A stretch of DNA of 64,000 nt from Sycobia sp. Sy_11. Its lineage: Eukaryota > Arthropoda > Insecta > Hymenoptera > Epichrysomallidae. Position 1 is the first letter of the stretch. Each line of letters begins with the position of its first letter. Below, in pieces: positions 26,641 through 41,098 of this stretch. The DNA lies in assembly GCA_018907035.1 (NCBI GenBank), contig JACCIC010000001.1:124001-188000 (forward strand), written 5' to 3'. The notes beneath the pieces were generated by a model. That model was given only the letters and a program-made list of their open reading frames with translations. It did not search any database and had not been told where the DNA came from. The position numbers and the translations under genes are program-made.

Positions 26641-29600
26641 GATACCGTTTAAAATTTCAATAAAGATAAAAGTTTTAGATATGCCTCTGAAACTTTATAA
26701 TTCTGAAAGAAATCATATGTATTCTCATTCAGTGTTGCCTTTTTTTTAAGGTCAACTAAGGTCCATCATAATGCATTAAAGATTTGCCAACAACTTTAAG
26801 TATTATTGTATAAGTAGGTCACCTGCATGCTCATGAGCTATAATTTACTATAAACAAGTAGATAACAACTCACGGAGGCAAGTCAACAGATTAAAGAAAC
26901 ATCGCATACCTTGAAGTTCAAGATAATGTGAAGTTCCATATATTTTTCCCTTCCAAATAAAATAGGGTAATGAATGTAATATTGAGATATGTCCTTAGTA
27001 ATGTTAATAATATTAAATTCAAAAGTTTGTAATAACTAAATGTAAAGCAGTAATATTATTAGACATTGAATGGTTGAAGAGAAAAAGGAAAATATAAATC
27101 TTCAACGATTGCAACATGAAAAATCCGGGGATTCATTAAACATATATTTAAAATTAAAATAAGTTATGGGGTAGATAAGTTATTAAAATAGGTGATGGTG
27201 AAAGCCAAGCTCAAAATTAAACTTTGATTCTTGATTTCAGAAAATAATATCAGACAGTGACAAATAATATCATTTCACCTGGTATTTCGAACAAAAAGTA
27301 AACAAAAGCAACAATCTTTAGGAATTTCAACAAAATTGATATAAAAAAATAAGAGCATAAAAGAAAAGCGATTGTAAAGTAACGCATGGCCCTCGATCGT
27401 ATAATGCGAATTCAAATTTTGGCGCAAAAACGACTTTCCACCCCTTTCTCGCGTTCTTGCGCGCGACTCTCCTGAATATTTATGCGCCGAAAGCGGTATT
27501 AGGCGCTCGCTTTTATTACAGTCAAACATCTTCATAATCCAAGATGCAGAAGGGGCGAGAGAGTGAAATAGCTTTGGGATTTTTAATTAAAATACTTGCA
27601 GAAGAGTCGTTAAAAAAGTCGTTCTGCAGCCCGGCTATATTGACGAACGCGCGGCGGAGCAATGAAGTCGGGAGGACAAGATCGTCAACGCACTTATACT
27701 TGGTGTTTGCCCAGCTTTTCTGAATTTTAACTCCGTCTCCGCGAAATTTCATAACTTGAAAAGCGCGGACGAGCTGCTTTATTAAATTTGAGAGGCGCGT
27801 CGTCGGGTGCATAAGATTTTGCAGGTTTGATAAATAAATGAACAGAGAAAGTGCTTGAAATAGGAAACTTGCTTTATATCAAGATTTTCAACTTTGCTTG
27901 TTTAATATCAGAAATTTTCAAATTGCTCTCATATATAAATATATTTAAGAATTAGGTTCATTCGTCGAATTATTCATGAACTTTGCTAAATTTTTTATAG
28001 GATCTGAACTTGCTATAAGTATGATTAAAAAAAGTTTTTAAGCTGCCTATAATGCACGTTATGAGAATATTTACATCGGAAAAATGGTCAGAAAAAAACA
28101 GTTCATTAATACTTCAAAATATTTCTTAGTATATATTTATCTTTAATAATCATGCTATTAAATTGTATTATATATAGTATGGTCAGAAACATCTGAAGAA
28201 TTAACTACATGACATAATAACATCATATTGATTTGGTTTTGTAGAGAAGAATACGATAAATTGTATTTTTAAATAGATGATTGTAAAAAAATTATTTACA
28301 GTCTAATTTTGCGTACAAATATGAATGTGGAGAAACTGTCTGTAATAGCCTTGTATTCTGAGAATACCTAACGAACAAAAAAATCATAGAGTTTTTAATG
28401 TAAGAACTCATCAGAGCTAGAATGTTATACAAGTTAGCTTACAATGTTCTTGTCGATGAAATATATGTTACTCTGTAAACCGAGATAAATAATTTAATTT
28501 GTATCTTATATGAGCCACATATATCTAATCAGAGAGAAGATGTTATTTTACATCTTTTTAAAGAACATCACAAAATCTATAAAAAGATCACATGGTTTGT
28601 ACCTAATACAATTAAATTATGTACCATTTAGTGACGAACTATTTGTTTTGACATTCGCATAAGTATAAGATAGGCATCATTAAGAAATAATGATAAGAGA
28701 AAGATACAATTTAGTTACTTTGTTTCTCAATACCAAATATCCTAAAAGATAAGTACTTCTTTTTTGAAAAAGGTGATAATAGAAAAGTGAAAATCTTTAG
28801 TTTTTTCAGTTGTAAAATAACTAAATATTAGCTTTAAATTCCAACTTGGAGCCAGCAAATTACATGATTCATGTACGTCACCTATGTCTAATATGTCACA
28901 GATCAAAGATGCAGTCATCATCCCATACAGCAAATTTACTGAAAAAATAAGAACAGATCAAGTTTTGAACCAGCAACCCACTGCTGCGGCAGGCACTTTA
29001 CGTTACAGCACGCGCCGGTATGATAGGTTCGATTGTTTTCGTACGCGCGCACGTGCGCGCTATTATTCCATCCTGGAGCAATGGAACTGCGCACGCGCGC
29101 GTCTAGCGCACGTTTTCCTCGAACGAGCCGTTAATTCTGTTTGGAAAAAGTCGTGAGCTGCGAGCAAGGGGAGAAAAGTAGGGGTAGGGATGAAGTTTGC
29201 TTTAGAATGTGGAAAGACACGAGGTCTGTTAATCCTGTATAATGCTGCCGCGAAATAATAATTATTTTGAACTGAAAATTGAAATTATTATCTCAATATC
29301 TCGTATCTCAATTTAAAGTGTGTCACTCTAATAACTTCTTTTGTAAAATCAATTTTTTTCTATAATATCAAGAACGATAAAATTTCTATCACTAGATTTA
29401 AGCTGGGGTAGTTGGATTTAAGCAAATTCTTCTTGCATCGATTAAATACTTCCTTCATTTAAGAAACAATTTTTGTTAATTTAAGAAAAGAGTATGCTTG
29501 GTAATAAACAAGAAATTATTTACATGAACAAACTTTTTTTTTTCATTGCCCTGTCTTCGATCCGAGCTAATTTCCAAGCAGTCGATAACATATTTTGAAA

Positions 29601-31300
29601 CATTGCCAGCAATGCTGAAAAGTTATCCTAATAGTACTTTTTAACATATTTTCATACTTTCAGTACTCATAAGTCTTGAAAGAACATTCGCTACCTACGA
29701 TTTGATTGTATATATACGGACAAACAGTTTTACGTAATTGGTTTGGGATGTCATAAGTTTCTTCCAACTTCAGATTCCAATAATGGGCAATAGGGTGAGA
29801 CCGATTGGAAATAGCGATACCGCACTGCTGTTGTTTTAACCGACGACGAATGCCGATCTGGCATTGGAGGTCTGACATTGCCCCAGAGAATAAGTGCGCC
29901 AGGTTACTATGCACGAATGGAAATCTTTCTGCCGGTATTTTTTACGTAAATACAAAAGAACTCTATGCAAATTTTTGATGGATTTCAAATTAATATTGAT
30001 GTTCCATTCAGTTAGATTGTTCTCGAGACAAAATATTTCGAGGGGACATAAAAAAAAAAGATATTTCCTGAGTTTGGTGATATCGATTTGAACGGTGATA
30101 TTGATTAAGAAAAGTTAATAATGTTGAAAAACAAATGATAAAATACAACATATTTTGTAAATAAATTATAATATCAGGAATTAAAATTTATGAAAAATAC
30201 AATTATCAAAAGTCAATTCGCACAATAAGTAACACAACCGATTTCAAAACGCAAGAAGTTATTTCGAAAGTATCTTAGGTTTCTTCATTTACGTTTGAGT
30301 CTTTTACATACGTACAGAAATCTACTTCATATTGTTGTTTAAAGTAAGAAATTCTAATTATACTGTTATTATCCGCTTTAAATTAATCCATATAATTTTT
30401 TGCAAGTGATAGTGGTAGTCTACTTTTTCAAGAAAAATTTCCTTGCCGCAATAGCAATTATAATGACTTTGCATCGTGTAATGATGCACAATTGCAGGAA
30501 ATTAGCACAATTACTACAATTTTTGAAAATTTAATTCGTAACACAGTTTGATAATATAATAACTTAAGAAATCATTGACTTTAAATTAAAAGAAATTCAT
30601 CGAAATCAATATATAGAATTAAGAAAGGATGTCATTGAATTTCTTAATTTTCCTATAATCTAAAAGCACAGGCAATAATATCAGATGGGTTTACTATTAA
30701 ATTATTAGTTCTAGTTAAAAGCGTTCTTAATGGATATCTTATATATTTTATCATTTATCTAGGTAAAAAAGTTTACGTAGAAAACTACAGAATACGTAAT
30801 TGGATCATCGAAAGTCAGTTTTCCAGATTGCAGGACTGACGGGAACGGCAATCGCGTGACTCGTATATCTTTCCAATCACAGCAATTCTAGAGCATTTCA
30901 TTCGTTAGAATAATACACAGAGTAGTTATTTTAATTAATAAGCACTGTAGCTATTTTATCTCAAGCATATACTACTGACGTGTATGACCGGCATTGAGGC
31001 GGGGGGGGGGGCAGGGTAGTACTTGTAAGATACGGTCACGTAAAGAGCGGTCGTACGTGTGAATTTTAATGACAGACAACAGCTCTATGATTATGATGCT
31101 GTTGATTAGCACTTGTTATTAATTCCGATTCGCACGAAAGCGGTGCGCGATATTTAACCAAACAAGCATCGATTGCATTGGTTCAAACGAAGGCTGGAAC
31201 GACTTCAATTGCCCTCTAAAGAAACGTTGTTGTCCGAGCCTAGAAAAAATATCTACGAGAATTCATGATTCGGAATATAAATAATCCTGCTCTCATCGTT
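26641..31300. other. Intergenic DNA, no gene seen
   Basis: AT-rich with GC-richer patches near 27.4-27.8, 28.98-29.16 and 29.74-29.92 kb, and a G run at about 31001-31011. An 84-codon minus-strand frame at 29660-29914 has a fairly balanced composition (LAHLFSGAMSDLQC near its start), but I do not recognise it and cannot link it to other exons. Confidence 0.5.
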
Positions 31301-32700
31301 GCCTTCAATTTACAGAATTCTCGAGAGTCTTCCAGATGCCCCATCAAATTCTCGATGAGTTAAAGCAATTAAGGGACCCAGAAGCAATACGGAAAAAAAC
31401 AGCGACGAGGCGACCGCGGAGGGATAGAAAATTTGAATGTACAAAAGCCGTTCAACTATACATCCCGGCAAAAAGTATCGTGGAGGCCGAGTCTCTGAGA
31501 GGGTCGCGGATTATGGCGCAAAAGCGGCACGGAAGTCGAGAGAGTGAGGAGGAAGTTAACGGTAGAGGATATTTTCAAAGACGACACGGAAATTGCCCGT
31601 CGCAATTGAATAGCAAACAATATGAAAATTTGTTCGAGAGTTTTGATTATACAAAGAAGACGGACCGAATACGAAAGAATGGGGGACAAGATTGGAGGAG
31701 AGTAAGAGGGAGTGTTGGGGGAATGAGGAAAACTCTTGGAAAAGAAAAGCAGAGAACAGTCGCGTATGTAAAGACACAGATGTAACGCAGAAGAGGAAAT
31801 AAGAAAGCAGATAGGGAGAGAAGCGCTTGGATAAGAGAAAAGTTAAGGGCAGTACGAACAGGTATATAGGAATGCAGAGGAAAGGCTAGCGTAGACTTAC
31901 AGAGAGATCTTTTACATTCGGATTGAATATTACTAAAGCCTTCCACGGGAGTAATTCCTCATTCATCGGTGGACCTTTCTTCGCGGACTTCGCGTCATAA
32001 GAAACGGTCGCGGTTATTATCCGAACGACCGAGCAATTCAATAAGAACCGATGAACTGAGGCCGGAAAATGCCGAAGCCTTGCTAAATTCGTCTTATTTA
32101 TGAGCTGGGGGACAAGGAATCGAGGGCGCGAAAACGGCGATATTTCATACGGCAGTCGGCTCGGCGAAAATTAAAAACCGCCGTGGTCGTCCCTAAATCA
32201 AGAGGCTTGCTCCGCGCGCGATACTCGAACTCGAGCGCCGGAAGACAAGGATTTGGCGAGCGTTTCGGGTTCATTGTCTCTTATGCGCACCAGCCCCCCC
32301 CCCCATTTCCGCCGCCACGGACCACTCTTAGAGACGCATGGTACAGCGATAAAACGAGAGGCGCAAGGCTCGTAAAGCTCCTGCTCCGCGATGGTGAATA
32401 CCGACTTGGCAACGCGAGGCCTCGAAGAGTCTTGGAAGCGCGGACAAATGTCACAATTCGCGCTATTTGTCGCACGATGCGCGACGATTCTTCATCCGGG
32501 CGTGAGTTAGATTTAGACGTTTTGGAAGATGGATTTTGCGGGTCTCAAAACAGCGAAAGAAAGCCGAATAACAGTGGTTGGGATGAGGAATGGCTAATGC
32601 TTCATCATGCGTCGAGCTGCTACTCTGCCATCTTTCACAGATATGAAAGGCCAAAGGTATATACCGTCAAGGCGACGATTCATACTTTTGGATCCTGAAT
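31301..32700. other. GC- and purine-rich region with long unassigned open frames
   Basis: Open plus-strand frames at 31336-31785 (149 codons, very basic and charged) and 32183-32698 (171 codons) are the longest outside the recognised genes. The sequence is purine-rich at 31.35-31.85 kb and CpG-rich at 32.1-32.55 kb with a C run near 32291, and overlapping frames are open on the other strand. Neither product shows a domain, signal peptide or membrane segment that I recognise. Chance openness is the more likely explanation; an unrecognised lineage-specific exon is possible. Confidence 0.4.
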
Positions 32701-34812
32701 TTAGCTGTAACTCACGAACTCTTTTCTAATATACCCAAATAGGACGCATCGTGCAGTTATTCTTTCCAATGTCTCTCTGATTATGATTTATTTATTTATG
32801 GGAGCAGGGAGGTAATGGAAAAAATGACTATACAGATGTTCAATCTGGGTATATTAGAAAAGGTTCTATGTGTTACAACTAAATCAGAGATCAATACACG
32901 TCAATTTATCCTTTAGACAGAAATTGATCGCAATAATAGTAAATAAATGAATTGACCTTACTATCACAGTCAATGAGGAAACTGGAATTGCTCTTAAATC
33001 TGTCAAAAATTAAGCTTCTATTTCTATCAAAATTAATAAAGCTGCTTTTATACTGTACCTATAATCTGGATATCAGGATTTGATATAACTGAAATTAATT
33101 AAAATTTTCATTAACAAAGTTTAACAAATCATAAGAAACAAGTGCTGTCTCTTTTGTGCAAGAAAATATTGACTAGTAAAAGAAAAATGAAGGTAAGATC
33201 CTATGTTAGCGGATCTAAATTTTTCATTACTTACGTCAATAAATAAACATCCAATACGAAATGCGGGACGAAGCTAGGCTTATTTGATTGTTAATGAAAG
33301 AAAATAACTAAAAATTACGCTTAATAATAGCTGTGCCAGACGTGCTTATCTAAATTTAAGATATTTTGAAACATCGAAACATTAATCTCATATATTATTT
33401 AGTATGATGGTTATGAACTATTGTGGAATATAATCATTATCTAATTTAAAATGTATTACAATTTAGTATCCCTCGTTCAGTTATCTTATTCTAGTCTTTA
33501 TTGAATCTGATATTAAAGCAAATGTATTTAAAAAAATTGAACTCATGAATAATTTAAAAAACATTTAGAAAATATATATATTTTTAAGTGTAAATCATTA
33601 ATTATTAGTAAAGATATAGATTGAAAATTTTTTATCATTGCAATACTCACTTTTACTTTTATTTTCATATGAACTTCACCTAAGAATTAATATATCTGAT
33701 CAAAACAACTGACACATCAAAACATTCGAAAATCTGATGAACACATATGGATCTAGAAGACATTATGATAAAAAACCAGATGAATTAAACGTCACTTATT
33801 CAGAAATATTAATAATAAAGAGCAATCATCGGTGAACGTATTCATTTCTATACTTGAAATTCATTGAGAATTACATAAAGAGCTCAGCTCATCCATTCAA
33901 TACTATCATTGATGTACAATTCCAGAAATTTTAAGCACCAAGAATGAATGAATTTCTCAAGGTAACAATCGCGAGGCACAGGTTGGTACAGTAGACGAAC
34001 GGACGGCCGGGGCCTAATCTAAATTTTATTTTTCCATTGAATAAATACGCACCCCTGGTCCTGTGCCAGTAACTATTACCGACGATGTAACTGTGCCCCC
34101 CGTCTCTCGCATCGGGATACACAGAGGAGAGCCGACCAGATGTCTTTCTCTCTACCAATCCGCTCGTACGTACCGCGCCGTTCCACTTATCTTTATATAC
34201 ACGATTACTACCGGACATTTCTTTCATTGCTCTTAATGTCTCAGTATAGCATTACCCTAATGATCGGGCGATATCGTATTTCATATTTTCACGAGACTCC
34301 ACAAACTTTGTGTTTTCCTCGAAGGAAGGGGAGCCGCGTCTGTTGCTCTTGTCGTTTTTTTATAGCGCATTCCGATATTATGATAAAGAAAAGACTTTCT
34401 GTAACTTGTATTCCACCTATGAATATTTTTCGTCAAATCTACTTTCTTTGCCCTCAAAGAATTGAAATTTAGTTGTATAAATTTTAAAACGATAAATTGG
34501 ATTATTTTCATTCATTTAATAAATGGGCTTTCAATAAACATAATTAAAAATATAAACGAGACCGTCATCTTCATATTTAAAAAAGTAATTTTAAAAACTT
34601 CATTCCAAAGCCACCATCATCAAATTAACATTTTCTTACTCCATTACATATTTTTGTGATAGTTTTATAATCTTCTGGTTCCATGGTTGTTCTTTTTAAA
34701 GAAAAGATGCGCTTAATACATTCATAAAAATAAATAGATTCTAATCTTGAATGCGTTAGAAGGTTCGTCGTTCAAAATTAACTCATAATACTGTATCTTC
34801 CAGTTTTTGATA

Positions 34813-34813
<1 letters not shown>

Positions 34814-34859
<46 letters not shown>
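34814..34859. repeat. (TA)n microsatellite
   Basis: Pure TA run of about 46 bases. Confidence 0.97.
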
Positions 34860-34860
<1 letters not shown>

Positions 34861-35935
34861 TATTGTTTTTAAAGTTTTATCTGTATATCTAATTTTAACA
34901 CATTATCTTAATCTAGTAAATTTTTACATATTTTATTTTATATAAAGAATAAATTTATGTAATCAGGTTCACTGTCACCGTCAACATGAGGGTATCATCA
35001 TAAGTGTTGCTGAATCTAACTTTAAATGATTGAATAAAAATTCAGGATATTATAATTAACTAGAAGAACGGATTTCACACATAATAAGAAACTAATCCAC
35101 TGTCCTCTTATGTTAATAACACTTACTTAAAATGATATAATAAATACAAACCGTAATTCTGAAAATGCTTAAATACAATTCTAGATTTCAAGATTCGCAA
35201 ATTTAAGACTTATAACCTAAAGCATAATTGATCTGAAACGTAGTTGAAGCCGAGAAAAGAAAAAAAGCAATACGTAAAATATCCTTTTATTGAATACCGA
35301 GTGCTCTCAGGTAGCCAATGATTTATCCAAATTCGTCGATAGATTATTTTATATTTTATTCGACTTCATAGTTGCATTTCTACATTTTATGCTCCCCATG
35401 CGGTTTGCCGGGTAAATATATAGGTTTCTTCGTTTTAATTCGTGTTTTTTTAGCTGCGAACAATAAAGGTCAATTTCGCAAAGAACAGCAGAATTAATTT
35501 GGATATGTGAGCAATAGTCAGCCAAATAACGTTTCATTTCAGAAAAATAACGTTTTGTTCATAATTATTATTCTAAATTAATTATAAAACTGATAATTCA
35601 AAAACTATATGTATGTCAAACACGGACTGATATGTTTCGTAATGCTTTGGAATATATTTCATTAAATCCTGTCAATGACGTCAACTATTTTTTGTCAGTG
35701 TAAGAACAAAAGTAAGTATTAAGTAAAGAAGTTGTTCAACTCTGGAATCCAATGTTATTTATTATTGTAAATAAATGATTAGGCAACTTAATAGCGGTAG
35801 AATTTATCATCTAAAACTTAATTAACAAATTTGGCTCTCTTAATATTTTTAGCTGTATACGTTTCTCATCCTCTATAGTAGCGCAATTCACATAGTTATT
35901 ATTAAACAAAATAGAATAGAACAGAATGCTCGCTT

Positions 35936-35940
<5 letters not shown>

Positions 35941-35984
<44 letters not shown>
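35941..35984. repeat. (CT)n microsatellite
   Basis: Pure CT run of about 44 bases. The Arg-Glu repeat of a minus-strand open frame here is an artefact. Confidence 0.97.
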
Positions 35985-35986
<2 letters not shown>

Positions 35987-37595
35987 ATTGGTCGCCTCCC
36001 CCACAGTATTTTACGTGAGACAACTTGAGTCGTTCCTGAAAGTCTTCTTGGCTGCAAAGCAGATGACAACGTGAACGAGCAGAAAGTCGTGACCTTAGCG
36101 ACCAAAAAAACGAAGAGTGGCAGATTACGCTTACCCGGCCTTTGGAGGATCATCAAATTAGCAGGAGAGCGTCTTGAAGAAGTTTCTCTCTTCCTCTCTG
36201 TCTCTATTTTTCCCCATTCACTCTAACGGTATCTTCCTCTTTTCCTCGCTTTCTATTGTAACTCTCTAACTTTCTCCTTCGTAAGGGCTCAGGGATGGAA
36301 CGCCGAGCTTCTTCCATTTTATACTTGACAGCGTCGTCACAAGTTCGCTTGCTAACTCGGGTATCTACTTCTGCAAAATCACGCTTACGCCAACATTTTA
36401 TTACAGCTAAATACTGGCTTTTCTCTCGCTTAGCACTTTTCTCGCCGTTCTTTTAGACCTCAAGTATATAAATTAAGAGAATCTCGTCTTACTGACACCT
36501 AAATTTATATACAAAAAAAATTTTTTAATCGTAATATTCAGAAATTATTTCTTTTTAATTCATAGAGATATAAATAATGTAAGCATAGAAAGAGAAAGAG
36601 AGAGAGAGAGACAGAGAGAGACGGTGGTTTCTTTTAAAATATTAATATCAAATAAAAATAAAGTATATGATTATTATAACTCATATATAGTTACTCCATG
36701 ATATATTTATCTTTGATCACTACATTTTTATTCAAGCTAATTAAATAATTTACAAGGATAAAAATTTATATTTTGCACAAAGGGATTCTTATCAACACAT
36801 ATAACTCGATGAAATATTTTTTTTTAACAAGACAAACATATGCTCCGTTAGATATCAAGATAAGCGATTATATCATTGACAGATCAAGTTATATATTTTT
36901 TTATATATGTGCTAATGACAAATTAGCTTATGTAATTCAATATTGATATTAAGAAATTGTTTGCACTATTCTGAGAAAATAATTGAGCCGTTGATACAGC
37001 TGTTGGGATATAATAATTATGATCTGCTTAAATAATTTAAAATGTCAAAAGTTATTTTAAACTTTTCTTTATTAAAATATATTTATGGGGTTACATAACT
37101 ATCACCGTTCAAGGAGATGTTTACCGCATATTTGTTAGAGGAAGAATATTAGAATAATTATATTTATTAGGATTACGAAATATACAAAAATATTTTGTTA
37201 AATAAATATGTTGAAAAATATCGTTACTAGAGCTAATCCTCCAAATTATTTCACTAAGACACTTTGCGGGATGCCATATATGGATCGTAAACAGCAAACC
37301 AAATATAAGCTAGTTCAGAAAAAAAAAACATTAAATGTATGCCAAATTATAATTTACAAAAAGACTTGTCAAAATTTCAAATTGAGGCGGCATTTCATTC
37401 TTCAAATACTTGGGTCAAAGTTCGAATCTTATCATTAGCTGAGAAGACAATACTGTTCAACTTGTTACTATATATAAGTCAATGAATTATTAATTAAAAA
37501 TCAGTAATTATCACGCTTAATTACTTATAAAAAAAGATTCATAAACTAAATCTCAAACAGAAATAATTTCCTTTTTTTTGGAAAAAATTAATGGT

Positions 37596-40500
37596 TTAAT
37601 GTGATAATACTCTTCTATATTTCGACCAATGTTTTTTAATTAGATCACTGCCCTTTTCAGCAATCATAATTGTTGGTGCATTTGTGTTTCCCCTTACAAT
37701 AACAGGCATTATTGAAGCATCTATGACTCTCAATCCCTTGATTCCGCGAACTTTTAAGCTAGAATCTACTACAGATTCTGGATCGCTTTTTGGACCCATT
37801 TTGCATGTACCTACAGGGTTATTATAAGGTTGCGAATAATTTTCTGCTAAACATTCGTAATATTTCAAAGATTTAAATTCAGTGAGATAACAAAGCGGAG
37901 TAGGATACTCCATTCGCTCGTAACCAGCATTTTGAAATGCTTTAGTTTTGAATAACATTTCAGCAATTTCTGCAGCTTGCGTATAGGCATTAATTTCATC
38001 TCGATCAGACATGTAATTCCCATATATAAGTGGTGGACTTCCTACTGGATCAGTAGTATTCAATTTAACCATACCTCGACTTCTAGGGACTAAATTAATA
38101 ATAAAAATATAAAATTCATTTTTTCTCAAATAATGTAATATCTGAATATCTGTCGCTTTATCATCTTTTTCATATGAAGTTTTAAGAAATGTTTCTAAAG
38201 GCACAGAGCTAGAAATTGCCATTGGTCCATCGTGATTACTTAACCAGTTAAGGACAAGATCATGAAGACTTTTTATATCCGTGGGCCAAATTGGACTAAT
38301 ATCTCCTTTTCCGTAAATTGACGATATTAGTGTATGATCTTGCAGATTTTTCCCCACAGGTAGATTCTTAAGAACTTTAATACCAGCTTCTTTTAAATGA
38401 TCTGAGGGACCTATGCCAGACAGCATCAATAACTTTGGAGAATCTATGGCACCAGCTGAAATAATTACTTCCTTGTTAGCATATGCTTTAAGCAGATTCT
38501 CTGAGCCAGCAGTTTTATATTCCACTCCAATAGCAGATTTTGTTGCAGGATCGATGATAATCTTTGTCACTAATGAATTCGATCGTACAGTAAGATTGGG
38601 GCGTTTCCCACGAATTGGACGAATAAATGCACCGTTAGCACTTTGTCGAGCTCCATTGATTTTGGTAAATTGAGCTGTACTGATTCCTAAGTTATGTCCA
38701 GAATTATGATCGACTTCCTTAAGCCCAAGCTCTTTCCATGCATTTCTGATAACATCAACGGCTGGATGTACGTTAGGTTCATTTTCAATGGTTAAATATC
38801 CACCAGTACCATGCATATCTGAATACTTTTTCAAAGGCTAGACAAGTACAAGTACATTTATTGTAAAAGAAGAATAAATAAAAATTCGAATAAAAATTAT
38901 AAAAAATAGCAGATAAATAAATCATTATGTATATGTTTGTGATAAAACGTACATCTGGGATTCTAAAATCTTCCGATTTTTTAAAGTAGGGTAAAACGTC
39001 GGTCCAATTCCAGCCAGGATTTCCCAATTTATACCAGTTATTGTAATCCCATTGATGACCCCGTACATATAACATATTATTTATGGTACTGGAGCCACCC
39101 ATGACCTTACCACGAGGAAAACGGCAAGATCTATTCGGCTCCGATCCACAAGCATGAGCTTCCGGCTGAGTAAGGTAATCATAATCTATGCTACTGCGGA
39201 GTGATGTAAGAAATAATCTTGGTATATCGGCGACTATTGGCTCTTCGTCGCCTGCTTCTAATAGAAGTACCTGTAATTATATATTAGTATGAAAAAATAC
39301 TTTTACCAAATTATTAATAGGTAATCCATACATATGCACATACGTATAACTTTCCTGATAAAAATATTAATAAGGATGGTAACCATCAGCTTCTACGTCT
39401 ACAGCTGGAACCATTTTTAGGTGGGAAAGAGAATTGCAGCCATCGATAATAGTATAAAAGGTGTATGAGAATATAGCTAATTTAATAAACCGCGTACTTT
39501 TGTAATGCGTGATAGGAAAAAGGTTAAATAATTAGATTATATGTAATAGTCTCAGCACCTTAACTATTTTTAAAGCTTGTATCTTAATTATGCACATAAT
39601 ACGTGTATTTAACTCTTCATTCATAAAGTTCGCTAACAATCTCTAACATAAATAAATGTACAAGTAAACTGTAAAAAAACAGTCTAAATATCAAAAACTC
39701 TTCCACTTGAGCATTCTAGCTCAACCTGCAATTTTTTACGATAAATAGTCATACTCAATTTTAGTAAAATTCATAAGTTTCTATCTTGTTGTACGATGAA
39801 AAGTGACAGTTGAACAATCATGATTAATTCATAAGGTGCTCCTATCCATCGTAATTTATGGTAGAATACTTATAAATATATTAATAGTTAAATAATTAAA
39901 TACCATAGTTTTTATATGCAAATTATAAGTATTGCATGCACTAAAAAATTAGCACTATATAAAAATTAAACCATATTTCAATGTATTACATTTTCTTGAA
40001 TAATTAAGATTATTTATGTATTAGATAAATTTATCTGTTCAAAAATTTTATCGTGAATTATTTCTGTATGTCATATATTAATTCAAAAAATTGTCAATTT
40101 AAAATTAAACGAATACGCAGAAACAATTAATAATTAGAGTCTAATACATTTTTAATAAATATATGGCATATAGAAATACCTAATGGAACAATGATAATAT
40201 CTAATAGATAAATACTATTAACTATTCAAGATTATAAATAATACATTAAAATAGAATGCCTATAAATAGTTTATTTTGGGACAGCATGAAATTTGCAACA
40301 GGGCAAAGTGATTTTACATTATTTATTAATTTGGGTTACCGAAATATCCCAGATAAAGAATGATAAATATGCTTTGCTTCATCAGCTGTTAAATGGAAAA
40401 TTATACTTTAATCGTAATAAAAAATATATTGATACGCAAAATACTTTTCAACACAAAATATTTTTAAACATTTAAAAATGCGTTTTTCAATTTTGAACTT

Positions 40501-41098
40501 CTGCTTCCTTTTGGATACTAAGCAGTATAATATGCCAGGAATACAAATAAATATTAAAAATTCTAATCAAAACAAAATGAAGTTTCTTTAATCTACTGTG
40601 TTCGAAAATTAATACATTTAGTAGGCCATTATAATACAAACATCTTGCACATTAAAAAAACATAAATGATTAATAATTTATTATAAATGACAGAATCTAA
40701 TACGCTCTCAAGCTCCATGATGGTTTAGATCCAGTATGATAATTATAATCTAAAGCCAATGCTGTACTACTGTACGAGAAAGAAATGCTTATTTATCAGC
40801 GACTAAAGTGAATTCGTGATACATGTTACTATAAAATAAGATAATAGAGTGAAGTGAAAATACTTACTTTCCAGTCTTTATTTTCAGTCAATCGATTGGC
40901 AAGAACACAACCTGCACTACCAGCTCCAACAATTATAAAATCGAATTCACTCGCACCATCGTCAGGATTTAAGGAATTGAAATTAGTATCATAAGACTTG
41001 CTTAAATTACCTATAAGCAGACTTAAAAATGCAATCATACTCGGCGTACATGATGCGGCATCACAAATCGGATCATTGTTGCGCAACGACCAAACCAT
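37596..41098 (-). CDS. GMC gene A: glucose-dehydrogenase-like FAD oxidoreductase with active-site His replaced by Asn (596 aa)
   Basis: Coding exons 41098-40868, 39270-38953 and 38837-37596 join in phase 0 across introns of 1597 and 115 bp (donors GTAAGT and GTACGT, acceptors CAG and TAG). The family oxidises alcohols or sugars using FAD. Exon 1 has a Cys pair (12, 17), a short hydrophobic stretch (about 20-33) and the FAD-binding GAGSAG at 58-63; exon 2 adds the ribose-binding Glu82 and GMC signature 1 around 131-155 ([12 protein letters not shown]); exon 3 carries signature 2 at 310-326 ([17 protein letters not shown]). The C-terminal catalytic motif reads NPVGTCKMG: residue 523 is Asn (codon AAC), where genes B and C and the wider family have His. 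The substrate-binding fold and GNTNAPT are otherwise intact. Length is normal and no stop or frameshift is seen. The start is the Met shared by position with B and C. The gene may have lost or altered oxidase activity; the substrate cannot be read from sequence. Confidence 0.92.

Larger units (their letters stand above)
32701..37595. other. Intergenic DNA with microsatellites, no gene seen
   Basis: AT-rich, with a GC-richer patch at 33.95-34.15 kb. It contains (TA)n at 34814-34859, (CT)n at 35941-35984 and a short GA tract near 36592-36621. The last few hundred bases before 37596 would include the 3' UTR of GMC gene A. Open frames are short and unrecognised. Confidence 0.55.
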
